DNA of 64,000 bases, from NCBI RefSeq assembly GCF_014650715.1, contig NZ_BMVM01000019.1, forward strand, positions 1-64,000, written 5' to 3'. Of the stretch, positions 52,772 to 60,045 are shown piece by piece. A program made the position numbers and the translations under genes. Source of the DNA: Streptomyces bluensis (GTDB taxonomy: Bacteria > Actinomycetota > Actinomycetes > Streptomycetales > Streptomycetaceae). Positions within the stretch are counted from its first letter, which is position 1. Each line of letters opens with the position of its first letter. The notes under the pieces were generated by a model. It was not told the DNA's origin, ran no database searches, and saw only the letters and a list, made by a program, of their open reading frames with translations.

Positions 52772-53154
52772 GGACAGCCCCGCACCGCCGACTGAGTTAC
52801 AACTTTCTCTACGGGTTCAAGGCGGCTCGCTCCGCTCACCGCGCGCGGCCCGGCCCCCGGCCGGGCCGCCGCTCCTGTCTCCGCCCCGCTCCAGCCCGGC
52901 CGCCGCCCGTGCCGCGCACAGCAATCAGCCGCCTAGCTCAGAGAAGGGGTGCGTCGTGGCTGGGGCGGTCGGCTCCACGGCTTTAGGCAGCCACTTTGGC
53001 GCGAGCCTCGAAGATCATGGCCCCAACGTCGTGCTTTACCGGGCAGGTCCAAAGACTGCCCGACGCGCCGGAAGCTTACGGGGCCATGATCACTCGCCCC
53101 AAAGCAGCGCCACCCCAAAGCCGCTCCACCGACCTACGTTGCACCGGCTGGCCG
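52772..53154. other. Non-coding stretch on the island
   Basis: About 380 bases hold no supported gene. A GC-rich inverted repeat (GCCCGGCCCCCGGCCGGGC, about 52849-52867) lies at its left end. The open frames here have no recognisable features. Confidence 0.4.
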
Positions 53155-53790
53155 TTAGCCTCGGCTCAACAGGCCGCCCTCATCAGGAGGCTCCGGCAGG
53201 CAGCGGAATGGCCGACCATCTCCCTCGATAACCAGCGTGCCGCTGCGGCCCGCGCTCGTCCACTCCAATTCGAGGCGCCATTCAACTTCGAAGGACGAGC
53301 TTGGGAACACCTCGAACAGTTCCGGGTCGCTGCTCGTTACAGTGAAAGGGAAGTTCGGTGCGGTGAAACCTCGCGGCACGAGAACCGGGTCATCTGCGTC
53401 CAGGTCAGTCATGAACCCTCGCACCTCTAGGACGCCCATGATCTCGCCAACTATGTAAGCTGGACGCGGAGGCTTGCGAGACACCACTACGGGACGCATC
53501 CTCTTCAACACCACGGCCTGCCGAGACACGGATTCCACCAGCACCCTCACCCCAACTCCTGGACTCCACATGCTCTCGGAGCCCTCCCGCTGGAACACAG
53601 TGTTGCTAGTGCGGAAGCATTCGACGGACGTCAGCACGGGTACGGCTGGTTGTTCCGTATCCCTGGCGTGCACAGTGATATTTCCGTGAAACGCTCCCGT
53701 CTGGATCACTGGCCCGTATACCTGCGCCTCGCCTGACAGACGGTTCTCAACATGAGGGTCTTCCTGATGCTCTGCGGATTGCTCAGGCAC
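53155..53790 (-). CDS. Hypothetical island protein
   Basis: About 211 residues from a GTG at 53790; an ATG at 53883 would add 31 poorly conserved residues. Near the start VYGPVIQTGAFHGNITVHA resembles the glycine-rich segment in many Streptomyces conflict-related proteins, where GPVIQAGS-HG-V precedes the functional part. The rest is beta-rich and ends with FEVEWRLELEWTSAGRSGTL. I do not recognise its function. It is on the tRNA island. Confidence 0.6.
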   Translation of the reverse strand: MPEQSAEHQEDPHVENRLSGEAQVYGPVIQTGAFHGNITVHARDTEQPAVPVLTSVECFRTSNTVFQREGSESMWSPGVGVRVLVESVSRQAVVLKRMRPVVVSRKPPRPAYIVGEIMGVLEVRGFMTDLDADDPVLVPRGFTAPNFPFTVTSSDPELFEVFPSSSFEVEWRLELEWTSAGRSGTLVIEGDGRPFRCLPEPPDEGGLLSRG

Positions 53791-54138
53791 GCGCTCATCC
53801 CCTACGCGACGGTGTCCGGTGAGTTCAACAGATTGACACGATCGAGAGCCGTGCGGCATAAGGCCCAGGGACTCGATACCCACTGACCCAGCCTCTGCAC
53901 CACCTGGCTGCGCACCACAACCGCACCAGATTGAGCGGGGAACGCCGGGGAATCACGGTGAGAGCAGAGGAGCTCAGCCAGGCCGCGCCCGTGCCGTTCG
54001 CCCTGGTCAACGCCCCAAGCAGCCCCAAATGCCCGCAGCTTCCCAAGCTGATGGCCCGCGCAGCCAGGAGACCACGAGGAGCTGTCAGCGTCAGCCAGTA
54101 GCCTGGCGACCGTCCGCCGTGGCGCGCTTGGAGGCCTC

Positions 54139-54684
54139 ATGGAAGCTACTGCTCTCACCAGTCCCGGCCGACTGTGGTCGGCGCAGGAGGTCTTGGCGCG
54201 TCCGAGCCCCGTTCCAGCGATGGCAGGGGTCTACGGATGGCACTTCGAGCAGGCACCCCACCAGGACCTGGCCACCGGGCGCCTGCTCTACGTCGGCATA
54301 GCCCCGCGCTACATGGCGAACCGGACCAGCACGCAGAACCTGAGGAAGCGTGTGCGGTACCACTACCGAGGCAACGCAGCCGGTTCGACGCTGCGGCTCA
54401 CTCTCGGTTGCCTGCTCGGACTTGAGCTTCGCCGCGTGGGCAGCGGCAAGCGCATGACCTTCGGCAAGGCCGGGGAAGCCACCCTCAGCCAGTGGATGGC
54501 GGAGAACGCCCGAGTGTGCTGGATCGAGCATGGCGAACCGTGGAGCATGGAGTCGGAGCTCATCTCTCAACTCGACCTGCCGTTGAACCTCGACCAGAAC
54601 CGCCACAACGCCTTCCACGGCCGACTCAAGGAACTGCGAGCCCAAGCCCGTCAGCGGGCACGCGAGTTGTCCATCAGCGCATAG
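54139..54684 (+). CDS. GIY-YIG nuclease-like protein
   Basis: A 181-residue protein. It contains AGVYGWHFEQAP (in place of the canonical GIY), LLYVGIAPRYM (in place of YIG), NLRKRVRYHYRGNAAGSTLR with the conserved Arg and following acidic region, and WSMESELISQLDLPLNLDQN with a Glu and Asn. This pattern is that of the GIY-YIG superfamily found in DNA-processing enzymes. A nearby partner is not obvious. It may take part in island mobility or defence. Confidence 0.68.
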   Translation: MEATALTSPGRLWSAQEVLARPSPVPAMAGVYGWHFEQAPHQDLATGRLLYVGIAPRYMANRTSTQNLRKRVRYHYRGNAAGSTLRLTLGCLLGLELRRVGSGKRMTFGKAGEATLSQWMAENARVCWIEHGEPWSMESELISQLDLPLNLDQNRHNAFHGRLKELRAQARQRARELSISA

Positions 54685-54848
54685 ACCGTCGGACTGACAT
54701 CAACGGCGGCGAACAATGGCGCACCGAAGCAACCGCAGCCGGATCGACGAGCGACCACCGAGCTCTGTTTCAGCACGCCGCACCGCAGCGTGATCGAACT
54801 CCTAAAGCGGTGGTCGGGCGGCAAGCTGATCGGTAGCAGGCGGCACGC

Positions 54849-55496
54849 CTACCCGAGAGCCGGAGCGGCTGCCACCAACATGCTGCTGCTTGAGCCCGTA
54901 TCGGCGGCGGCCGTGGTGGGGTTGATGCTGGATTCCTCTGCGACCGTTGTCGCCCAGCAATCTCCCCAGGTCGCCGCCCAGTCGCCGGCAAGGTCGCTGT
55001 TGGGGTCGAGATCCTCGGGCTTGCCTGTGATGCCGTACGCGTCGAGGAGTCGTCGCTCGACTCCGAACGGTTCTCCTAGGGGGAGCGCGGGGTACTCGCT
55101 GATCCACCGCCTGAGGATCCGTCCTCGTTCGGCGATCAGCCACGCCTCCCCGTCGTTCTGCTCACTGTGGAAAAAGAGCTGGGCCCTGCCGAAGTGCGCG
55201 CTCAACTCCTGGCACAGGTCAGTGATATGCCTGGTCTGCTGCGGATAAGGCAGGCCGAAGTATGGCCCGACGACCAGGGTCCACCCCTGCATCGGAGGAG
55301 TGACGACGACTGTGGCGAACGGCTCCTCCTCGTCGTGTGCCACCTCGTCGATGAGTGCCACGCCGTCGGTCCAGGCTGTCTCCCGTACCTCCGTCAAGCC
55401 GAGGGCCTTCAACACCTTTGCCTGATCCAGGGTCTGAACTGCGAGCCATGAGAGCCAACAGGCGCGTATGAGTGGTGCGGAATCGGACGTCCCCAT
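54849..55496 (-). CDS. Hypothetical island protein
   Basis: About 215 residues from the ATG at 55496. The sequence begins SDSAPLIRACWLSWLAVQTL, with VVTPPMQGWTLVVGPYFGLP and ELSAHFGRAQLFFHSEQNDG in the middle and SDLAGDWAATWGDCWATTVA near the end. The tryptophan-rich composition suggests a soluble domain. A similar kind of protein is found in other Streptomyces; its function is not known. Confidence 0.65.
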   Translation of the reverse strand: MGTSDSAPLIRACWLSWLAVQTLDQAKVLKALGLTEVRETAWTDGVALIDEVAHDEEEPFATVVVTPPMQGWTLVVGPYFGLPYPQQTRHITDLCQELSAHFGRAQLFFHSEQNDGEAWLIAERGRILRRWISEYPALPLGEPFGVERRLLDAYGITGKPEDLDPNSDLAGDWAATWGDCWATTVAEESSINPTTAAADTGSSSSMLVAAAPALG

Positions 55497-55579
55497 GACC
55501 TGCATCGTAGGTGCGTGGCCGCTCGGGGGCTTGAACAATCTCCGGCCCAGTTGAATGTGGGCCAAGTAGGGTGCCGCGC

Positions 55580-56035
55580 ATGACCGCGTCCCCTGACCAC
55601 GTCAGCAGCAGAGAAGATCTTGCGTGCTTTGTCCGGGCACTGCTCCGCAGTCAAGCTGAGGAGGGCGACTCGTGGGAGAACCAGGATCTCGCGGGGTTCC
55701 TGGAGGCCCTTGCTACTTGGATCGACGACGCGGACGGCTGGTACAGCAACGTCGGCCGCGAGTTGCCCGCCAACGGCGACTGGAGCTTCTTTGCCCGGGC
55801 CCTACGGGCGGCGACAGTGTACGAGTATGACTCGCACGCTTGGCCAACGTCAGACGAAGCACCGGACGGACGTGCCAGATGCGTGCCAGATCTCACGGGG
55901 AACCGCGGGAAACACCGGGGGCAAGTTGGCAACTACTCGGACTCCCCTTCAGATCCCCCGCAGGTCAGAACAGTTACCGCCTCCCAAAGACCCAAGCTGA
56001 GAGCGCGAGTTCGATTCTCGTCACCCGCTCCATGA
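55580..56035 (+). CDS. DUF7660-like protein with C-terminus running into attR
   Basis: About 151 residues. The first 90 (REDLACFVRALLRSQAEEGD, LAGFLEALATWIDDADGWYS, WSFFARALRAATVYEYDSHA) match the small DUF7660 family. After that the sequence is Arg/Pro-rich and continues through the attR repeat to a stop inside it. The true end may have been lost when the island inserted, so the last 50 residues are unlikely to be native. Confidence 0.6.
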   Translation: MTASPDHVSSREDLACFVRALLRSQAEEGDSWENQDLAGFLEALATWIDDADGWYSNVGRELPANGDWSFFARALRAATVYEYDSHAWPTSDEAPDGRARCVPDLTGNRGKHRGQVGNYSDSPSDPPQVRTVTASQRPKLRARVRFSSPAP

Positions 56036-56036
56036 T
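55991..56036 (+). repeat. attR, 46 bp
   Basis: Exact copy of the tRNA-Gly 3' segment at 51543-51588. A hairpin AAACCCCA...TGGGGTTT followed by a T-rich run (about 56038-56072) ends it, probably the original terminator of the tRNA. Confidence 0.85.
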
Positions 56037-56337
56037 GAAACCCCAGGTCAACGGCTTGGGGTTTGTTTTTGTCCAGACTGAATTGAGGCTGGCGCGCCCC
56101 TCTGCGTGCAGCAGGCGTATCGGGCAGTCGGCGGCACCTTCACCGTCCCGGCAGGAGCATGTGAGGGCGCCGCGGTCAGCGCACGAGGTGTAGCGGATGG
56201 TTGGCGCGATGAGCACGGTGACCTTGCGGATCTTGAAGCGCAGACAGCTCCGTGATCCGCAAGTGCCGTACTCCCCTCACGTTCGGCACCCCTTCGCGCC
56301 CAATGCGACCAAAACGGCGAACACGGCTCTCCCCTGC

Positions 56338-56976
56338 TTACCGGCGCACCGCCGTCTCTCGCGACACCTCCATGAGCTCGCCGCCACCCGGGACTGCGAG
56401 GACACCGAATCCACGCGTCCTGGCGCCTCCTGCCTGCCAGACCTGACCGGCGTACCAAGCACCGTGCTCAAGTTCCTCGGGCCAGTGACGTCGGCGAAGC
56501 GGATTCCGCGCGGACATGAGACCGGTCAACTCCTCGCCTTCGTGGTATCGCAGTTGGACGGGCACGCCCATGACGTCCTTGACACCGTCGGGCCGGTGCG
56601 CCGCGGAGATCAGCTGCCACGGATGCTGCTCGAGCACACGCCGGATGCGCTTCAGGGAAGCCATTACGTCGCGGCGCAGGTAGAGAAGAGTCAGATAGAC
56701 AAATGACACCAGGACGATGCCGCCGGCAGCCCGTTCCTTGGCATTTTCGCTTGAGAGATTCCCAAAGAGCACGAAGTACGCCACCCAAGAGAGGGCATAC
56801 AAGAAGTGCCAGATCCAGCGCCCTCTCTTCACTTTCCTCCGGGCCTGCTCCCATGCCACCCGGGTCTCAGGGTGGTCGAAAGCACATTTATGTAGAGGGG
56901 CATGCGCATCGGCAGGGCCTCCATCGGCCTGCGTGCCGAGTCTGTCGAAGGGAAGGCCCGCATCGCTGTCTTTCAC
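56338..56976 (-). CDS. Two-helix membrane protein of unknown function
   Basis: About 212 residues from a GTG at 56976 with GAGGAG seven bases upstream. The soluble N-terminus (about 60 residues) includes HKCAFDHPETRVAWEQARRK. A hydrophobic pair WIWHFLYALSWVAYFVLFG and AAGGIVLVSFVYLTLLYLRR follows. The C-terminal 90 residues are soluble. It lies just outside the island. The 300 bases between it and attR hold only a weak Cys-rich frame (CADRGALTCSCRDGEGAADC) on the minus strand, which I do not call as a gene. Confidence 0.65.
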   Translation of the reverse strand: MKDSDAGLPFDRLGTQADGGPADAHAPLHKCAFDHPETRVAWEQARRKVKRGRWIWHFLYALSWVAYFVLFGNLSSENAKERAAGGIVLVSFVYLTLLYLRRDVMASLKRIRRVLEQHPWQLISAAHRPDGVKDVMGVPVQLRYHEGEELTGLMSARNPLRRRHWPEELEHGAWYAGQVWQAGGARTRGFGVLAVPGGGELMEVSRETAVRR

Positions 56977-57133
56977 AATTTCTCCTCGTATGTGGATTCG
57001 AAAGCCCAGGAGACCGCGATCGACACACCACTCTACTGGTATATAAGCTGCCGCCCGGCCGGGCAGCACAAGGGAAGCCCGCCTGTCCGCACTGCCCGCA
57101 ATTCTCTTCTTCCGCCGCTATGGGGGGTACCAG

Positions 57134-57460
57134 GTGGGGGACCATTTCAAGGTCGACATCGATCAGTTGGACCGATTCGTCAAGTCGCTCCAGCAGGCGA
57201 CGAAGGACCTCGACGAGGCCCGTAAGGCGCTTTCGCACGTCCGCAGCGAGGAGGTCGGCACTGCCCGACTGGACGAGGCCTGCGACACGTTCCAGGAGAG
57301 ATGGAAGTACGGGTCCGAACAGTTGAGCGAGCTCATCGGCAGCATCAGTGAGGGCGTGAAGTCCAACAAGCTGAGCTATCAGGAATTCGAGGAGAACCTT
57401 GAGAAAACCCTGAAGCAGATGGCAGATTCGGCTACTTCGGGTGACAGGGGGAAGAACTGA
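57134..57460 (+). CDS. WXG100-type small protein
   Basis: A 108-residue, all-helical protein (VDIDQLDRFVKSLQQATKDL, ERWKYGSEQLSELIGSISEG, YQEFEENLEKTLKQMAD) with a central W near the turn (RWKYG), as in the WXG100/ESAT-6 class of type VII secretion substrates or chaperones. The GTG at 57134 follows a G-rich ribosome site. Its stop overlaps the start of the next gene by one base, so they are paired, as type VII partners are. Confidence 0.75.
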   Translation: MGDHFKVDIDQLDRFVKSLQQATKDLDEARKALSHVRSEEVGTARLDEACDTFQERWKYGSEQLSELIGSISEGVKSNKLSYQEFEENLEKTLKQMADSATSGDRGKN

Positions 57461-58740
57461 TGGCTACGAACCCGTATCCGAATCTCGGCTGGAATCCGGT
57501 CCCCGGCATCCCCGCTGAGGTCGCCGCGCTGCAGCAGAAGGTGAAGGCCGCGGCGAACGCGCTGGACAGCTCCCACCGCCAGATCGAAAGACTGCTGGGG
57601 GAGAGCGCGCACTGGGAGGGTGACGCGGCGGACGCCTTCCGGGATGCACTCGACGGCGAACTGCCGAAGTACATGATGAACGCGGCGCGTTCGCTCGACA
57701 AAGCCGCGGCGTCGCTGGATGGCTGGAACGGCGACCTCTCCTCCCACCGCGACCTCGCGAAGAAGTACGACGAGGAAGCCGGCGAGAAGAAGTCCGCCGC
57801 CGAGAAGGCAAAGCAGCACCATGACGAGGCTGCCAAGCACCCCGACCTCCAAGCCGGCAAGGAGTTTCCCAGTCAGCAAGAGGCCGACGCCGCGACAGCG
57901 CGCCTGCGTGCGGCCGAGCGCTCGCTGAACGAGGCGGCCACCCAGCTCAACAACGCCAACCAGGCGTACGAGGACGTCCTCACCAAGGCCCGCACCCTTG
58001 AAAGCGAGAACAAGGAGAAGGCCGAAGCCGTCGCCAAGAAGCTCGACGAGGCGGACGACAAGCTGGCGCCCAAGGAACCGGGGTGGTTCGGCAAAACCCT
58101 TGAGGCCATCGGGGAGGGCCTCAAAGCGGTAGGACAGTTCCTTCTGGACCACGCCGGAACCATCGGCGCCATCGCCGGCCTCCTCGCGCTCTTCCCGACC
58201 CCCCTCGCCCCCGCCTTCGCCGCCATCGCCATCGTGGCCAGCGCCGCCGCGCTGAGCAAGAATCTCGCGAGCGAGGACTTCAGGGACTCGCTCATGGGTG
58301 AGCACGGGTGGAAAGCGGGTCTGACCGCATGGGGTTCCGTCGTCGGCGACACCCTGGGCGTCGTACCCGGAGTCGGCATCCTGGCCCGGGCGGGAAGCGA
58401 GGTGGGTCTGGCGGCAGCGGTTGCCAGGGAGAGCGGCGAAGCCATGTCGCTGGGTTCGAAGGTCACTTCCTTCGCCAGCGAAGTGAAGGCCGTCAACTGG
58501 GACAGGGCCGTGGATGTCGCCACCGCCCCCAGCAAGCTGCGCGACTGGGCCCTCAACGGTGTCAACGCGACCGCGAACGTGGTCTCCTCGGCGGAGACGA
58601 TCACTGCCAGTCCCCGGCAAGAAGGAGCCGGTCCGAGTTGGGCCGCCCCACAGGCGAGCGCCCGACGCGGCGTCTACGCTGCCCGCACGTGCGCCGGGAA
58701 GTCTGGTCGGCGGCCACGTGGGCCTGCCCCGAGCCGCTGA
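57460..58740 (+). CDS. Type VII-type effector-like protein, C-terminus probably lost
   Basis: A 426-residue protein. It starts with a helical hairpin (LQQKVKAAANALDSSHRQIE, SAHWEGDAADAFRDALDGEL, where HWEGDAADAF is the WXG-type turn) and a long coiled coil rich in K, E and A. A hydrophobic block follows (TIGAIAGLLALFPTPLAPAF, AAIAIVASAAALSKNLA), then a conserved helical domain. From about residue 385 the sequence turns Pro/Arg/Ala-rich (SPRQEGAGPSWAAPQASARR), unlike any toxin domain. The end of a polymorphic toxin may have been removed. No immunity gene is seen next to it. Confidence 0.65.
   Translation: MATNPYPNLGWNPVPGIPAEVAALQQKVKAAANALDSSHRQIERLLGESAHWEGDAADAFRDALDGELPKYMMNAARSLDKAAASLDGWNGDLSSHRDLAKKYDEEAGEKKSAAEKAKQHHDEAAKHPDLQAGKEFPSQQEADAATARLRAAERSLNEAATQLNNANQAYEDVLTKARTLESENKEKAEAVAKKLDEADDKLAPKEPGWFGKTLEAIGEGLKAVGQFLLDHAGTIGAIAGLLALFPTPLAPAFAAIAIVASAAALSKNLASEDFRDSLMGEHGWKAGLTAWGSVVGDTLGVVPGVGILARAGSEVGLAAAVARESGEAMSLGSKVTSFASEVKAVNWDRAVDVATAPSKLRDWALNGVNATANVVSSAETITASPRQEGAGPSWAAPQASARRGVYAARTCAGKSGRRPRGPAPSR
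58693..58713 (+). repeat. 21-bp direct repeat, left copy
   Basis: GCCGGGAAGTCTGGTCGGCGG recurs exactly at 59013-59033, 320 bases away. The left copy lies in the abnormal tail of the effector-like gene and the right copy at the start of the antiporter remnant, so the two mark a recombination junction. Confidence 0.7.
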
Positions 58741-59010
58741 CCAACCTCTTCCGTTTCCGCCGCCGGCAGTCGGTTCCCCGCACAGCAAGGCTGATCATCA
58801 TGCACCCCAACGATCAGGTGCGGTCCGCCATGTGGAAGATCGGCCTGACCCGGGCCCGCGCCCGCCCCCATGCCCGACGGGGGTGATACATGCTGCTGAA
58901 ACACGTCTCGGGCGGTGCAGTGGTGCCGGGATCCGGCAACGTAGGGGTTCCGCGGCTGCCCGCCATGAGCCTGTCAACGCCGCGTAAAGAACGTGTACGG
59001 TGCCCCTGGT

Positions 59011-59645
59011 GTGCCGGGAAGTCTGGTCGGCGGTCTGGGAGAGCTCTCTTCGCCGATCGAGGTCGTGGTCATGGTGCTTGTCGTGGTCTTCGGGGTGGCG
59101 CTGCTGGTCGCGGTGCTGCTGTCGGGTCTCGCCGCCCGCACGATGCTGTCCACGTCGCTGCTCTTCCTGGTCGGCGGCGCTCTCCTCAGCGACGGTTTCC
59201 TGGGCTGGATCCACCCCTACCTCGCCGCGTTCGGCGCGTTGCTGACGCCGCAGCTGTTCGGTGACCTGTCCTTCGGTGGATACGTGGCGGTCGTCCTGGC
59301 CATCGTCCTGATCCGCCCGGCGTCACTGCTGCTGTCGCTGCTCGGCACCCGGTTCACCCGGCAGGAGAAGCTGGTCGCCGCCTGGTTCGGGCCCAAGGGC
59401 TTCGCGTCGGTGGTGTACGGGCTGCTCGTTCTCCAGGCCGGTATCCCGCAGGGCGAGCCGGTATCCCGCAGGGCGAGGAGGCGTTCACCCTCATCGCCGT
59501 GTGCATCGCCTTCTCGATCGTCGCGCACAGCTCCACGGACGTCCCCATCGCACGGCTCCTCCACGTCGACAACCTCGCGGGCGTACCCTCCCGTACCGCC
59601 ACGCCGCCCGCAGCCAGGGAGGCGGCCGACCGTGTTGGCGCGTGA
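59011..59645 (+). pseudogene. Cation/proton antiporter (CPA1-type) remnant
   Basis: The N-terminus is that of a Na+/H+ antiporter (SSPIEVVVMVLVVVFGVALL, STSLLFLVGGALLSDGFL). It then jumps to HPYLAAF and directly to GALLTPQLFGDLSFGGYVAV, VLIRPASLLLSLLGTRF and WFGPKGFASVVYGLLVLQAG of the last helices, so helices 3 to 10 are missing in two deletions. A 20-bp tandem duplication (59437-59477) shifts the frame; without it the reading would go on as FTLIAVCIAFSIVAHSSTDV to TGA at 59643-59645. It cannot make a working carrier. The downstream gene begins 14 bases before this end. Confidence 0.8.
59437..59477 (+). repeat. 20-bp tandem duplication causing a frameshift
   Basis: GCCGGTATCCCGCAGGGCGA is repeated twice in direct succession. 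As 20 is not a multiple of three it shifts the antiporter frame. Confidence 0.9.
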
Positions 59646-60045
59646 CCTCGCCGAGCCCTACCCGTACGTCACCACCGACGAGGACGCCGCCGTCGCGATC
59701 CGGCTGCTGAGCCTGCACGGGTTACCCGCGCTGTTGGTCGTCGACACCGACACCGCGCCGTACGCCCTCGTGCCCTGCGCCCACCTCGTCGGACGACTCG
59801 TGTCCGACGGGCGGGGCCACGGCGAGGCACCGACGAAGATCGCCGGTCCAACCGTCGCGGACTGGCTACCCCCCGACAGTCCCACCCCGAGCATGAGCAG
59901 CCGGAAGAGCCGCAGGAGCGTCGCCGCAGGCGCGGCTGAGCGCGGCCCGGCCCTCACCCGTGCCACCCCGGGGGCTCCCGGCCGTCGGGGCCGGACGTCC
60001 ACAGGGCCCCGTCCGGGTCCCGGTCTGCGGGGAGGCCCCGTATGA
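59632..60045 (+). CDS. CBS-domain protein
   Basis: 137 residues from a GTG at 59632, preceded by GGGAGG. The first 70 match a CBS pair half: LARDLAEPYPYVTTDEDAAV, RLLSLHGLPALLVVDTDTAP, YALVPCAHLVGRLV. The last 50 residues are low-complexity Arg/Pro/Gly, with no second CBS motif, so the protein may itself be shortened. CBS domains sense adenine nucleotides. The gene starts 14 bases inside the antiporter remnant's original end and its stop overlaps the next start (ATGA), so it was part of an ion-transport operon. Confidence 0.65.
   Translation: MLARDLAEPYPYVTTDEDAAVAIRLLSLHGLPALLVVDTDTAPYALVPCAHLVGRLVSDGRGHGEAPTKIAGPTVADWLPPDSPTPSMSSRKSRRSVAAGAAERGPALTRATPGAPGRRGRTSTGPRPGPGLRGGPV

Larger units (their letters stand above)
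51543..56036 (+). mobile_element. tRNA-Gly genomic island, no integrase
   Basis: The 46-bp sequence from CCCAAGCTGAG to CTCCATGAT occurs at 51543-51588 (in the tRNA, attL) and again at 55991-56036 (attR) with no mismatch. The 4.4 kb between contains a VapBC-like pair, an IS481 remnant, a GIY-YIG protein and unknown genes, all different in style from the housekeeping neighbours. Integrases usually create such duplications, but none is left. The island is therefore a relic or depends on an integrase supplied elsewhere. Confidence 0.82.

Noticed and set aside
55974..56216. Minus-strand Cys-rich short frame
   Set aside because: It has CADRGALTCSC-like cysteines but runs into the tRNA repeat and shows no convincing start or family.
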